64,000 nucleotides of DNA from Planctomycetaceae bacterium (lineage in GTDB: Bacteria > Planctomycetota > Planctomycetia > Pirellulales > Pirellulaceae): NCBI GenBank assembly GCA_016794985.1, contig JAEUIQ010000011.1:146029-210028 (forward strand). Reading direction: 5' to 3'. The notes beneath the pieces were generated by a model that was given only the letters and a program-made list of their open reading frames with translations, was not told the origin of the DNA and did no database searches. A program made the position numbers and the translations under genes. Each line of letters starts with the position of its first letter. Position 1 is the first letter of the stretch. This document shows, piece by piece, positions 1 to 9,195 of this stretch.

Positions 1-1
1 C

Positions 2-244
2 CGCACCATATTCGCCACCGCCTTGGAAGCCGCTCCATCGGAGGATTTCCCGGGAAGAGGGGGTGGCGAGGGAATGGTCACCGCTCAACAACTTGAAAAC
101 ACTCGGATGCCGCGAGCATTCGGACGCTTGGACTCAAAACATAAACCTCTGGCTGGTCGACAAAATAGTAGGAACTTATCCACCCTTCTATTCGGTCCTA
201 TCCATTGCCGGAACCCACGGTTGTGTCGACAACCGACGCCTTGA
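2..244 (+). CDS. possible 3' end of an unidentified plus-strand gene
   Basis: A strong rho-independent terminator at 294-326 implies that a plus-strand transcript ends here, so a gene should stop somewhere in the first 290 bases. The frame entering at base 2 stays open until a TGA at 242-244, about 50 bases before the hairpin. Its first codons look coding, but its last third is arginine-rich and resembles a chance frame. The frame entering at base 1 stops at 96 and is an alternative end. No family is recognisable, so this is a weak placement of a truncated gene rather than a gene call. Confidence 0.22.
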   Translation, partial: RTIFATALEAAPSEDFPGRGGGEGMVTAQQLENTRMPRAFGRLDSKHKPLAGRQNSRNLSTLLFGPIHCRNPRLCRQPTP

Positions 245-293
245 TCCGACCGTCCGAAGACCCATGTCATCCTTACAATTCGAAACTCGTCAA

Positions 294-326
294 GTCGAGT
301 CCGCGTCAAAGCGGGCTCGACTTTTT
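294..326 (+). terminator. rho-independent terminator
   Basis: Bases 294-304 and 311-321 form an 11 bp stem with one G-U pair, closing a 6-nt loop, and are followed by five T residues at 322-326. The T run is on the plus strand only, so it terminates a transcript entering from the left. It also separates that unit from the minus-strand DUF1080 gene ending at 331. Confidence 0.85.
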
Positions 327-330
327 GTAT

Positions 331-1218
331 TTATTCCTCAAGCGGCAAGAGTTCGATCTTACGAAACTGGGTGGGAGCACTTTCTGCTTGAATTGCGATG
401 AAGCCTTCCGTAAGCAGTTTTTCGCCCTTTCGCTTTTCAATCAACTGTTTCGCACCGGGATCGCGGTCGTCCAATTGAGGCTCGGAGTATTCCAAAACCA
501 CTTCCCCATCGATGAGATGTTTGATCGTTTTTCCACCGCGGACTTCCACTTCAACCGTGACCCACTGTTCACCATGGTAGGTCTTTGATTTTGAAGACGT
601 GCAATGTGGCAAGAACAGTTTGCCGTTCAAGACCACGTTGGTCCCTGGTGTGCACAAGTTAGCGGTGGTCCGATCGTTTTGGCCATCCCCGCCGAGGAGT
701 TGGACCTCGATCGAAGCAGGAAAGTCTTGATCGACGGACATGGTCTTCGGATCTTGGCAATGCAACATGAGTCCATTGTTGCGTGTGGCCCAACCGGGCC
801 CTGCCTTGCATTGTTGCCCAACGAATCGGTATTCGGCTCGCAGTCGATAGTTTGCAAAGGACTTCTCATAAAACAAATGTCCGAATTTCTCGCCATACTC
901 GGGATAGTGCTGGGGATCATAGACCACTGTCAAAATTCCGTCCACGACTTGGAACGTTTGGCCGAAGTTTTCTCCCAACTCGCAATAGCGAATCTTTGGC
1001 GTCCATCCCGTCAAGTCACGACCGTTGAACAATTGGATCCATGATTCATCGTTGGTCGGTGGAGTTTCGGCTGGAGCTGCTCCGCGGCTCTCTTGTTGCG
1101 GACTAGCCAAGAGAGTGGTAACGGTCGTGCACCATGTCAGGAAAACGATCGTGCACACCATTGCCAATGCCTGACGCGTACTTTGTTTCACAGAGGGAAT
1201 CCTTAGTTTCGAGGTCAA
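331..1218 (-). CDS. secreted DUF1080 (3-keto-disaccharide hydrolase-like) protein
   Basis: This 295-residue protein begins with a signal peptide (residues about 1-40, basic then hydrophobic, ending near LLASPQQ). A single DUF1080 domain follows: the WIQLFNGRDLTGW opening motif near residue 60, several FxxxR/LRAEYR strands, and a C-terminal strand ending in FRKIELLPL. DUF1080 proteins have a concanavalin-like fold; some are 3-keto-glucoside or 3-keto-disaccharide hydrolases, and they are numerous in planctomycetes. The start is a TTG preceded by GAAGG five bases upstream; an in-frame ATG at 1161 would remove the basic part of the signal. It acts outside the cytoplasm. The substrate cannot be read from the sequence. 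Confidence 0.88.
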   Translation of the reverse strand: MTSKLRIPSVKQSTRQALAMVCTIVFLTWCTTVTTLLASPQQESRGAAPAETPPTNDESWIQLFNGRDLTGWTPKIRYCELGENFGQTFQVVDGILTVVYDPQHYPEYGEKFGHLFYEKSFANYRLRAEYRFVGQQCKAGPGWATRNNGLMLHCQDPKTMSVDQDFPASIEVQLLGGDGQNDRTTANLCTPGTNVVLNGKLFLPHCTSSKSKTYHGEQWVTVEVEVRGGKTIKHLIDGEVVLEYSEPQLDDRDPGAKQLIEKRKGEKLLTEGFIAIQAESAPTQFRKIELLPLEE

Positions 1219-1273
1219 ACAAGCCTTCGTTGAAAACCACGTTCAAGGGAAAAACGTGGCACAATGGTTGCAA

Positions 1274-1846
1274 TCAACCCAGTCGCTTGAAGTAGTTTTT
1301 GACATTGTCTCGTGTCATGAAATAGATCGCGAGCCCCGGATAGATCATACCGATAATGCCGCCACAGGAACCCGCGATGCCGCCAATCATTGCTCCAGCT
1401 TGCTCTGGTCCACCGTTGGCGTCGGAAAAAATACTAATCAACACAATAGCCATTACGATCATGCCAATCGCGCCAAAAGCGATCGAAAGCCAACCATAAA
1501 TGATGGTCAATACTCGACCCAGTTCTTTGTCCGTCAACAGGAGCACACCAGCTGCCAACATAATGAACGTCGTGATGGTTCCCATTGCCAATGACGCGAA
1601 GTTCCAAGCGTAGCCGATCGGATGATCCAAAATAGGATTATCCATTCGAGCACCCGGATTGTTGGCAATGATAATCAAACCAAAAACGCCAAAGCCAATT
1701 CCACAGAGACCGATGACTCCAAACACCAAGTGCAGCACACCAAACACAGTAATTGGAGCTGGCTTGATTTGTGGGCCAGGCATTTGTCCAGGGTAGGTAG
1801 GTCTGGAAGTGGGCGAAGCATACGGATTGCTGTACGGGCTCGACAT
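1274..1846 (-). CDS. small multi-pass membrane protein, unknown function
   Basis: This 190-residue protein starts MSSPYSNPY and has a proline-rich cytosolic head (about residues 1-35), then four hydrophobic segments: FGVLHLVFGVIGLCG, a Met/Ala-rich segment near residue 90, a YGWLSIAFGAIGMIV segment, and a glycine-rich last segment. The tail FMTRDNVKNYFKRLG is basic. Proline-rich heads of the type NPYxxP are common on small planctomycete membrane proteins. I chose the ATG at 1846; the frame is open 13 codons further upstream, but that extension lacks the typical head. It is a single-gene unit 55 bases from the DUF1080 start. No function is assigned. Confidence 0.75.
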   Translation of the reverse strand: MSSPYSNPYASPTSRPTYPGQMPGPQIKPAPITVFGVLHLVFGVIGLCGIGFGVFGLIIIANNPGARMDNPILDHPIGYAWNFASLAMGTITTFIMLAAGVLLLTDKELGRVLTIIYGWLSIAFGAIGMIVMAIVLISIFSDANGGPEQAGAMIGGIAGSCGGIIGMIYPGLAIYFMTRDNVKNYFKRLG

Positions 1847-2017
1847 TATTCGGGACCTTGCAGAACAATGGGATGGAAACTCCAAACAGCGCTGGTCACG
1901 ACGAGATGTAACCCCTGTAGGAAGGGGGCAATTATACTAGATTCGATTCGAATATGTAGTCAGCTGCCGAAGAAGTCTTGATCGAAGTTCCAAGCCAGCT
2001 GGTCAGAGCCACGGCGA

Positions 2018-2521
2018 TCAGCCAATGAGTAATTTGCTGGGGATGTTCGCAAGTTGGAACTCATTGCGAAGAATGAGATGATTTCGGCACCGGACCTCGC
2101 CCGCAAATTCAAAGAGGTTTTCGAGCCTGCCTTTCAGCGTGGCGGTAATTCGCAACGAGTCCCCTGGGCGCACAAAGCTGCGATACCGCGCGCGTTGGAC
2201 CCGGACCAAAACACCCAGGGCATACTCGTTGTGGGTGGGGTCGTCGGTCCGATAATCCGACATCGGATTGTGCCGTCCGGCAATAAGAACCCCAGCAGTT
2301 TGGGTCGTCATTTCTTGCATCAAGGCACCCGGTAAAATGGGTGCACCTGGGAAATGTCCGGCCAACAACCCTGCCAGATTCGACACTTCCGCCGTGGTGA
2401 CACAATGCTCTTCCGACAATTCGACGACCGAGTCCAATAACAAATAGGGTGCCCGATGATGCAGGTAGCCTTCCAGGGTCGGGAAATCGTGGCGATAAAC
2501 AGGAGTCGTCGACGGCAACAT
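2018..2521 (-). CDS. FabZ-like 3-hydroxyacyl-ACP dehydratase (hotdog fold)
   Basis: At 167 residues it is close to the usual FabZ length of about 145-160. The HHRAPYLLLD segment (21-30) and the motif GHFPGAPILPGALMQE (55-70) match the FabZ signature, with catalytic His56 and Glu70 both present. FabZ dehydrates 3-hydroxyacyl-ACP to trans-2-enoyl-ACP in fatty-acid elongation and in supply of acyl chains to lipid A. There is an insertion (about 83-98, RHNPMSDYRTDDPTHNEY) between the active-site helix and the next strands. It is not next to lpx or fab genes, so it may be a paralogue rather than the housekeeping copy. Confidence 0.85.
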   Translation of the reverse strand: MLPSTTPVYRHDFPTLEGYLHHRAPYLLLDSVVELSEEHCVTTAEVSNLAGLLAGHFPGAPILPGALMQEMTTQTAGVLIAGRHNPMSDYRTDDPTHNEYALGVLVRVQRARYRSFVRPGDSLRITATLKGRLENLFEFAGEVRCRNHLILRNEFQLANIPSKLLIG

Positions 2522-2723
2522 GATTTGACCTACTCGGAATTGAAGCTACAGGACCCGTTCTAGACTGTAATCAACGACAGAGTTTAACCGCCACCAGCTT
2601 GGTTGCCACGGGATGCAGAAAAACTCAGTCGAGACATTCTCGCCAACGACAAAGCGACTGCGATGATGCCGGCGGGTTCTCGCCATCCCGAGCGAATCGC
2701 GAGCAGCAGACGCACGACCGATC

Positions 2724-4268
2724 TCAGGGAATGATGGGCTGTAAAGGTTCACCGAGCTCATTTTGCGGGTATCGCGCCCCGAGCGACTGGAGTTGTGCCA
2801 GTAGTTCTCGCATCATGGTTCGCAGCGTGTCGCTTTGTTCCGCGGCCAGGTTGCGAGATTCGTAAGGATCTGACTTCATGTCATATAGTTCGTAGCGTTG
2901 CCCATTCGATTCCGGCCCCGGAAAGTAATGATAAATGACTTTCCAGCTTTCAGTTCGGTAAGTTGTGAAGTAACTACTGCGATGTTCATGGGGAAAATGC
3001 ACCAAGAATCCGGTTGCTCCGACTGCCTGACTATCGCCGGCCAATAAACTTCGAATGGATGCTCCGTCGATGGGATGATCGCTCGGCTTCTCGATACCTG
3101 CAACGTCCAGAATGGTTGGGAACAAATCGCAGACAGTTGTTAGCTGCGTTCGAACCGAGTTGCTTTGGATCGGCAAGTGTTGCTGGCAAAGTTGAGCTGG
3201 ATTCGGCTTGGCCCACGCCACCATTAAGGGGGCACGCATCCCGCCTTCGTAATGGGTGCCTTTCTTGCCACGCAATGGCGCTGCGCAGGCAACCGCGTGA
3301 GTTTCACCCAAAGGAGCATCGGAGCCGTTGTCACCGAGGAAGAAGATCAGTGTTTGCTCCGCAATGCCACGATCTTCCAAATGGTGCAGCAGCGTGCCGA
3401 GTGAATGATCAACTCCGGCGACAAGTGTGGCGAAAGCCTGGGCCTGTTGAGACTTACCGGACTGTTCATAGTCGGCTGAAAACCTCGCGTCCGCTTGAAA
3501 GGGCGCGTGGACCGCGTAATGACATAGACTGAGAAAAAATGGCTGCTTGGCTTCCACCGCGTGGTCAATTTGCAGTAAAGCCTCCCGAGTCAATGCTTCA
3601 GTCAAAAACACATCATGGTTGTGATACGCGTCCAAATGTGGAACAGGATGCGTTCCGCCCTGCCCGAATTGCTTCAGCCCGTAATAACTGCCCGGCTGTC
3701 CGATGGCTGAGCCTCCAATATTGACGTCAAAGCCAACGCGGGCCGGGTCTTCACCTTCCGAACCAACCGGTCCCAGATGCCCTTTACCAACGTGGATCGT
3801 GCGGTATTCCGCTGATCGCAGCAATTGCGGCAAGGAAATCGAACCTGAACGTAGGCCTTCCCAGTTCCAGTCGGATGGGCCGCGCTTTCCGCGGTTGTTG
3901 GCTGTCGGGTTGATCCAATTCGTCGTTCCATGTCGTGCCGCGTTCTGACCGGTCAGCAGGGACAATCGTGTTGGCGAGCACACACTCATTGCTAGAAACT
4001 GGCTGAACCGGATCCCACGGGACGCCAATTGCTCCAAATTCGGCGTCCGATAAAGATCGTTAAGCGGAAATCTCTGCGGTTGTCCGGTCGCATCGACCAA
4101 GAAGGGAACCGAGGAGTCCATGACACCTAAATCATCGACCAAAATCACGATGATATTCGGACGCGAATTCCTACTGGGTTGGTCCGCATGGTCACCGGCC
4201 CAGATTAGGTCCGGCCACCAGATGCATCCCAACAGGACGATCCAACTCGAAACGCATTGCCGGTTCAA
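2724..4268 (-). CDS. secreted Cys-type sulfatase
   Basis: This 514-residue protein has an N-terminal signal peptide (to about residue 25). The alkaline-phosphatase-fold sulfatase domain begins at PNIIVILVDDLG, with metal-binding Asp45 and Asp46. The formylglycine motif is C-S-P-T-R at 97-101, followed by LSLLTGQ, the classical sulfatase signature, so Cys97 should be oxidised to formylglycine. Further family landmarks are the GKGHLG and GDNGSDAPLG segments. Planctomycetes carry many such enzymes for sulfated polysaccharides; the specific ester cannot be read here. Its ATG overlaps the TGA of the upstream amidase gene (ATGA), indicating translational coupling. Confidence 0.93.
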   Translation of the reverse strand: MNRQCVSSWIVLLGCIWWPDLIWAGDHADQPSRNSRPNIIVILVDDLGVMDSSVPFLVDATGQPQRFPLNDLYRTPNLEQLASRGIRFSQFLAMSVCSPTRLSLLTGQNAARHGTTNWINPTANNRGKRGPSDWNWEGLRSGSISLPQLLRSAEYRTIHVGKGHLGPVGSEGEDPARVGFDVNIGGSAIGQPGSYYGLKQFGQGGTHPVPHLDAYHNHDVFLTEALTREALLQIDHAVEAKQPFFLSLCHYAVHAPFQADARFSADYEQSGKSQQAQAFATLVAGVDHSLGTLLHHLEDRGIAEQTLIFFLGDNGSDAPLGETHAVACAAPLRGKKGTHYEGGMRAPLMVAWAKPNPAQLCQQHLPIQSNSVRTQLTTVCDLFPTILDVAGIEKPSDHPIDGASIRSLLAGDSQAVGATGFLVHFPHEHRSSYFTTYRTESWKVIYHYFPGPESNGQRYELYDMKSDPYESRNLAAEQSDTLRTMMRELLAQLQSLGARYPQNELGEPLQPIIP

Positions 4269-5191
4269 CGTCCAAACCTTTGCAGGAGTCCTTCGTACGC
4301 GTCGATCCTTCGATCACGGAGAAAGGGCCAGTGAGTACGAGCCACATCGAGCAGTTTCAAGTCACAGTCGGCCAGCAACACTTGCGGTTGATCTCCAGCC
4401 ATCGCGATAAAATTCCCGTACGGGTCGCAGATAAAGCTACTCCCCCAGAACTCAATGTTTGACTCCACACCAACTCGATTGGGTGCTACGACAAACAAGC
4501 CATTGGCGATGGCGTGACTCCGCATCATGGTTTGCCACGCGGTTTGCTGGGCCGCGCCATAGACCGGTTTATCGTCTGCCAACCATCCAATCGCGGTCGG
4601 ATAAACGAGGATCTCGGCACCAGCCAAGGCCGTCAATCGCGCCGCCTCCGGAAACCACTGGTCCCAGCATACGCAAACGCCCACTTTGCCAAAACGCGTG
4701 TCGAACGCTTGAAAGCCCAGATCGCCGGGGGTGAAATAAAATTTCTCGTAATAATACGGATCGTCCGGGATGTGCATTTTCCGGTACACTCCCGCAATGG
4801 TGCCATCGGCATCAATCACAACGGCCGTGTTGTGATACAAACCAGGCGCCCGGCGTTCGAACAAGCCCGCTACGATCACAACGCCCAATTGAGCTGCCAC
4901 TTCACACAAATATTCCGTGGTTGGCCCGGGAATTGATTCAGCGAGCTCAAAGTGGGCGTGTGTTTCCGATTGACAGAAATACAGGCTCGTGAACATCTCT
5001 TGGAGACAGATGACCTGAGCGCCCGCGGCGGCGGCCTGACGAACCGACAGGACCGCGGTTTCAATGTTGTCGGCAACGTCCTCGGTGCATCGATTTTGGA
5101 TTGCCGCGATTCGAACGGGCCCCGTCGGTTTTCGTCCGTCCGAGAAGCCTCGGGAAGTATCCAAGTTGTCAGTCTGATCGTCCATTGTCAT
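4265..5191 (-). CDS. carbon-nitrogen hydrolase, N-carbamoylputrescine amidase-like
   Basis: This nitrilase-superfamily protein (308 residues from the chosen start) has the Glu-Lys-Cys triad in order: QEMF (Glu), YRKMHIPDDPYYYEKFYF (Lys) and GVCVCWDQWFPEAAR (Cys). The YRKMHIPDDPYYYEKFYFTPGD block and the C-terminal FLRDRRIDAY match the AguB type, which releases putrescine from N-carbamoylputrescine in the arginine decarboxylase route. The frame is open to an ATG at 5308, but conserved sequence begins after about residue 60 of that version, so ATG 5191 (or 5185) is preferred. It leaves about 120 bases for a promoter shared with the divergent bioD. Its stop overlaps the sulfatase start, an unexpected partner. 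Confidence 0.88.
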   Translation of the reverse strand: MTMDDQTDNLDTSRGFSDGRKPTGPVRIAAIQNRCTEDVADNIETAVLSVRQAAAAGAQVICLQEMFTSLYFCQSETHAHFELAESIPGPTTEYLCEVAAQLGVVIVAGLFERRAPGLYHNTAVVIDADGTIAGVYRKMHIPDDPYYYEKFYFTPGDLGFQAFDTRFGKVGVCVCWDQWFPEAARLTALAGAEILVYPTAIGWLADDKPVYGAAQQTAWQTMMRSHAIANGLFVVAPNRVGVESNIEFWGSSFICDPYGNFIAMAGDQPQVLLADCDLKLLDVARTHWPFLRDRRIDAYEGLLQRFGR

Positions 5192-5310
5192 GGTGGTCCG
5201 GTTCTCTTTGCCCCTGGCCAAGTTTATGATGCTGCCTTCCCAAAATTCGGGAGCCAGGATTTTACGTTTTTTCTGCTCCGGAAACAGTCCGCGTCTTGAT
5301 TGAGTCATGC

Positions 5311-6009
5311 ATGTCGAAGTATCCCAAAGTCGGTCTTTTTGTCGTTGGTACCGATACCGAAGTCGGCAAGACCTATGTCACCGCCCTGATTGCCAAACAA
5401 TTGCATGACGCAGGTAAGAAAGTCGGGGTTTACAAGCCTGTTGCCAGCGATTGTTATGACGATGGGGATCAAGTCATCTCGGAGGATGCGTTGACTTTAT
5501 GGCACGCGGCTGGCCAACCAGGGACCGTTCACGATGTCTGTCCCCAACGATTTCGAGCTCCTTTGGCACCGCATTTGGCAGCCCGAGCCGAAGGTAAAGA
5601 ATTGGACGTGCAACTGATGCGGACGGGGCTCGAAAAGTGGTCGACCGGATACGACATCGTCCTGATTGAAGGGGTCGGTGGCCTCATGACTCCCGTGAGC
5701 GACGCGGAATATGTCGCGGACTTGGCCTATGAATTCGGTTTTCCCTTGTTATTGGTTGCCCCGAACATGTTGGGCGTGATCAACCAGACCCTGCAATCGC
5801 TGATCACCGCTGCGGCGTTCGAAAACGGATTGAACGTAGCGGGCTTGATCCTCAATAACGTGCAATTCCAAGAGCGTGACGTGAGCGTCAAAACAAACCG
5901 TCAGGAAATCGAACGCCGAACGAGCACCCCGATCCTGGCCGAAATCGCGTACAATGCTGACGAATTCCCCGTCGATGTCGATTGGATTCGACTGGCAACC
6001 CGTTCGTAA
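5311..6009 (+). CDS. bioD: ATP-dependent dethiobiotin synthetase BioD
   Basis: This 232-residue protein closes the ureido ring of dethiobiotin from 7,8-diaminopelargonate, CO2 and ATP, the penultimate step of biotin synthesis. It has the P-loop variant GTDTEVGKT near residues 13-21, the YKPVASD segment, EGVGGLMTPVSD, and the NN pair (LILNNV) before the C-terminus. Length is normal. I chose the ATG at 5311 over the upstream in-frame TTG at 5296 because MSKYPKVGLFVVG aligns with the family N-terminus. No other bio gene is in the window, and argJ follows after about 100 bases. Confidence 0.95.
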   Translation: MSKYPKVGLFVVGTDTEVGKTYVTALIAKQLHDAGKKVGVYKPVASDCYDDGDQVISEDALTLWHAAGQPGTVHDVCPQRFRAPLAPHLAARAEGKELDVQLMRTGLEKWSTGYDIVLIEGVGGLMTPVSDAEYVADLAYEFGFPLLLVAPNMLGVINQTLQSLITAAAFENGLNVAGLILNNVQFQERDVSVKTNRQEIERRTSTPILAEIAYNADEFPVDVDWIRLATRS

Positions 6010-6116
6010 TCGTTCAGCGGGAACAGCCTCACGATTAGTTTTTCCGGCAAGTGGTTTTTACCGCGAATTGTGTTTCAGGCACGTTTGGTTGCGGTTCAAT
6101 GGTGGGTTGGTGCGAA

Positions 6117-7316
6117 ATGAGCGAAGAAAAGATCGAACGCCTTCCGAACGGGTTTGTTTACGAGGCGATGGTTGCCGGGATCAAGAAATCCGGCAAACTC
6201 GACTTGAGTCTGATCGCTTCCACTGGCCCGGCTGTGGCGGCTGGCGTTTACACACAGAACTTGGTTCATGCGACGTCGATTGATTGGTGTCGTTCTCACA
6301 CGCCAAGTGATCAAATCCGGGCCATTGTTGTCAATTCCGGGAATGCCAATGCGTGTACCGGGACAGAAGGCGAGAACAATAACCGGCGGTTGGCCGAACT
6401 TGCTGGTCGACATGTCGGTTGCCAAGCCGAACAAGTACTGGTGTTGTCGACTGGTGTGATCGGACGGCAATTGCCGATGCCGCTCATTGAAGCGGCATGG
6501 ACGAAGTTTCCGACGTTGTCCGCAACGCACGAGGCCTATTTGCGAGCGGCCGACGGCATCACCACGACGGACAATCGACGAAAGGTAGCGACCGGGTCCT
6601 TTGAGCATCGCGGCCAAACGTTTTCGGTCGCGAACATGGCCAAAGGGGCTGGAATGATCGGTCCCAACATGGCGACCATGTTGGCCGTGGTGACCACTGA
6701 TTTTCCGCTTTCAAAGTCGCTGGCTCAGGCCGCGGTGACCATGGCAGCAAACCACAGCTTCAATCGAATCAGCGTTGAAGGCCATACGAGTACGAACGAT
6801 GCTTTGGTGTTGTTATCTTCACGTCAAGATCCGCAACTAAGGGCCGACGATGAAGGTTTTCAAAAGTTCCTGGCGACCTTACAACAAACCTGCTTGACCT
6901 GCGCGAAATTGATCCCAGCTGACGGCGAGGGGGCCACCCATTTGATGAACATTCGAGTCCATGGCGCGTCGCACAATCTAGCTGCCGACCAAATCGCTCG
7001 TGCGATCGCCAACAGCGCCCTCGTGAAGTGCGCTGTCCACGGGAACGATCCCAATTGGGGGCGAATCGTCTCGGCGGCTGGTTATGCTGGGGTGGACTTT
7101 GATCCTGCCGCGGCCCAGCTTCGCTTGAATGGCCACTTGATCTTTGCCCAAGGCCGTCCCGAGTCGTTTGATGCCAAGGTGGTGAGCCAAAGTATTCGCG
7201 ATTCGTTCGAATTGGAAATCGACTTGTGTGTTGGTGTTGGCTCAGGAAGTGCAACGCACTACTCTAGCGACTTGACGGTTGATTATGTCAAGTTCAACTC
7301 CGAGTACACAACTTAG
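6117..7316 (+). CDS. argJ: bifunctional glutamate N-acetyltransferase / amino-acid acetyltransferase ArgJ
   Basis: ArgJ transfers the acetyl group of N-acetylornithine to glutamate in the cyclic arginine pathway. The 399-residue protein has the family hallmarks: NSGNANACTG, STGVIG, the self-cleavage region MAKGAGMIGPNMATMLAV (cleavage expected before Thr of the ATML motif, leaving Thr as nucleophile), and GNDPNWGRI. The C-terminus, with YSSDLTVDYVKFNSEYTT, is typical and complete. The frame is open upstream to 6051, but ATG 6117 (MSEEKIERLPNGF) fits the normal N-terminus; ATG 6099 is an alternative. Conventional composition, no sign of transfer. Confidence 0.95.
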   Translation: MSEEKIERLPNGFVYEAMVAGIKKSGKLDLSLIASTGPAVAAGVYTQNLVHATSIDWCRSHTPSDQIRAIVVNSGNANACTGTEGENNNRRLAELAGRHVGCQAEQVLVLSTGVIGRQLPMPLIEAAWTKFPTLSATHEAYLRAADGITTTDNRRKVATGSFEHRGQTFSVANMAKGAGMIGPNMATMLAVVTTDFPLSKSLAQAAVTMAANHSFNRISVEGHTSTNDALVLLSSRQDPQLRADDEGFQKFLATLQQTCLTCAKLIPADGEGATHLMNIRVHGASHNLAADQIARAIANSALVKCAVHGNDPNWGRIVSAAGYAGVDFDPAAAQLRLNGHLIFAQGRPESFDAKVVSQSIRDSFELEIDLCVGVGSGSATHYSSDLTVDYVKFNSEYTT

Positions 7317-7555
7317 CGGCGTCCGCAGAAGATCAATCGGCGTAGCAACGTGGTCAATCATTGGGAAAACGTTGACGCCTAACCCCAGCGAAATGTCGAT
7401 TGCGCGATTCGCCGCCTCAGGGATGCCAAGCGATTCCAAACGACGCCTATTCCGAGTTCTTTCTCTAGGCAATCGTGCCAGAGTCCATTAGAATCCGGCG
7501 CATGTTCGGGTGAGACTGGACGATTTGCTGGTGCTGCTACTCTAAGGATAAAACA

Positions 7556-8020
7556 ATGAGTTGGATCAAAGAATTTCGCGAATTTGCGATGCGTGGTAAT
7601 GTCATGGATTTGGCAGTTGGGGTGGTGATTGGCACCGCGTTCACGAAGATTGTCAACTCGATGGTGGCCAATATTGTCATGCCGCCTCTCAATTTATTGA
7701 CCTCCAAGGCGGGCGTCAATTTTAACGAGATGGCATGGAAGGTGCCGATGGATGCTCCCGAATTGAACCCAGATGGGACGATGAAAATGGTGGATGGTGC
7801 TCCCGTGATGGGGATGCGCGATTATGCCATTCTTAACTATGGACCGTTTTTGCAATCGATCGTCGACTTTTTGTTGATTGCGGTCGCCGTTTTTGTCGTG
7901 ATCAAAATGATCAATTCAGCCAAGGCTCGCTTTGAAAAGCCGATTGCCGCTGAAGCTCCCAAGACTCCCGAAGACATCCAATTGCTCCGTGAGATTCGCG
8001 ACGCGCTGCAAAAACGGTAG
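7556..8020 (+). CDS. mscL: large-conductance mechanosensitive channel MscL
   Basis: MscL forms a homopentameric inner-membrane pore that opens under membrane tension and releases osmolytes during hypo-osmotic shock. The 154-residue protein has the N-terminal amphipathic helix (FREFAMRGNVMDLAVGVVIG) and the gate-lining first transmembrane helix. A periplasmic loop carries the DYAILNYGPFLQSIVDF segment; the second helix (LLIAVAVFVVIKMIN) and a cytosolic helical tail ending in REIRDALQKR follow. The loop is slightly long, with a NPDGTMKMVDGAPV insertion. AAGGAT precedes the ATG, and a perfect terminator follows the stop by 38 bases, so it is monocistronic. Confidence 0.96.
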   Translation: MSWIKEFREFAMRGNVMDLAVGVVIGTAFTKIVNSMVANIVMPPLNLLTSKAGVNFNEMAWKVPMDAPELNPDGTMKMVDGAPVMGMRDYAILNYGPFLQSIVDFLLIAVAVFVVIKMINSAKARFEKPIAAEAPKTPEDIQLLREIRDALQKR

Positions 8021-8058
8021 ACCGCCGCGAACAAACAGGATGAGACAACATCGCAGGA

Positions 8059-8086
8059 GGCCGCTGGAAGACCAGCGGCCTTTTTT
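8059..8086 (+). terminator. rho-independent terminator of mscL
   Basis: A perfect 9 bp GC-rich stem (8059-8067 with 8072-8080), an AAGA tetraloop and six T residues (8081-8086) lie just after mscL. The T run is only on the plus strand. The convergent dapB gene ends at 8136. Confidence 0.95.
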
Positions 8087-8135
8087 CTGTGGCAGAACCG
8101 AAGCCCGGCCCGCGACCAAAGAGCCCCCGAACCTC

Positions 8136-8930
8136 CTAGAAGCCCAGCACATCCGCCATTGAATACAAACCGGGTCCCACCGAACACAGGAACTTAGCGG
8201 CCGAAAAAGCGCCCCGGGCATAACCGTCGCGGTTCGTTGCGGCGATGCGAATCTCTAGTGTCTCTCCCAGCATCCCGAAGATGACCAAATGCTGTCCGGC
8301 ATCGTCACCGGTGCGGACGGCATGATATCCGATTTCGTTCATCGGACGTGGGCCAACCATGCCATGTCGACCGTGGACCGCTTCTGTTAGCTTGAGTTCT
8401 TTGGCGATGACTTCCCCAAACCGCAGCGCGGTACCACTGGGTGAGTCGTGTTTCATGCGATGATGCCGTTCGACGATCTCCACGTCGGTTTCCACTCCAG
8501 CTTGTTTCATGACGCGGGCCGCGACTTGGGCGAGATGGATTGCCAAATTGACCGACGTGCTCATGTTGGGAGCGGTCAGAATGGGGATCTCGTGAGCGGC
8601 GGTCTGCAGTTCCTCCAGGAACTCAGGACTCAGCCCGGTTGTCGCTAACACGAGTGGCAGACGCAGGTCTAAGCATAGTTTCAAGGCAGCTCGTGCGCCT
8701 GCGGGGGAACTAAAGTCAATAACCGCATCACAACGACCATTCCAATCGGCAACGATTGGAACATCGTTGGGACCAATTCCAGCGACCAAGCCACTGTCTT
8801 GACCCAGTTTCGGACAGTTCGGCGCGTCAATCGCGGCGATCAACTGGACTTCGGGATCTGCGGCAGCGCATGCTACCAGACGCTGGCCCATCCGACCGGC
8901 AGCGCCATGAATTACAATTCGAAACTGCAT
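8136..8930 (-). CDS. dapB: 4-hydroxy-tetrahydrodipicolinate reductase DapB
   Basis: DapB reduces 4-hydroxy-tetrahydrodipicolinate with NAD(P)H in the lysine/diaminopimelate pathway. The 264-residue protein has the Rossmann motif GAAGRMG (9-15), VIDFSSP, ATTGLS, the APNMSTSVNL block, and the substrate-binding signature ERHHRMKHDSPSGTAL that carries the catalytic His and Lys. Length is typical. It stands alone on the minus strand, facing mscL. The ATG at 8930 fits the family start (MQFRIVIHGAAGRMG). Confidence 0.96.
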   Translation of the reverse strand: MQFRIVIHGAAGRMGQRLVACAAADPEVQLIAAIDAPNCPKLGQDSGLVAGIGPNDVPIVADWNGRCDAVIDFSSPAGARAALKLCLDLRLPLVLATTGLSPEFLEELQTAAHEIPILTAPNMSTSVNLAIHLAQVAARVMKQAGVETDVEIVERHHRMKHDSPSGTALRFGEVIAKELKLTEAVHGRHGMVGPRPMNEIGYHAVRTGDDAGQHLVIFGMLGETLEIRIAATNRDGYARGAFSAAKFLCSVGPGLYSMADVLGF

Positions 8931-9195
8931 TGCTAAACTTCACTCCAGTGATTTGCGGTTTTGCGGCCCGATTTAGCTGCGCCGTCGTGCAAGCCTGCGG
9001 CCAACGGTTCAACCCAACACCATTCAGTTAGTACCATTGAATTCGTACCATTCGAGTCGCGTCAGGCCCACTCCGTGTGACGTCCGCCGAGCCACAAAAA
9101 CCAGCGATTGGATAGCCAAGGGACATGGACTGCGCCCACTGCCATTTTTCGTTGAACGTTATTGCGGTTAAACGAGGCCGACAGCGGCCCAGGCA

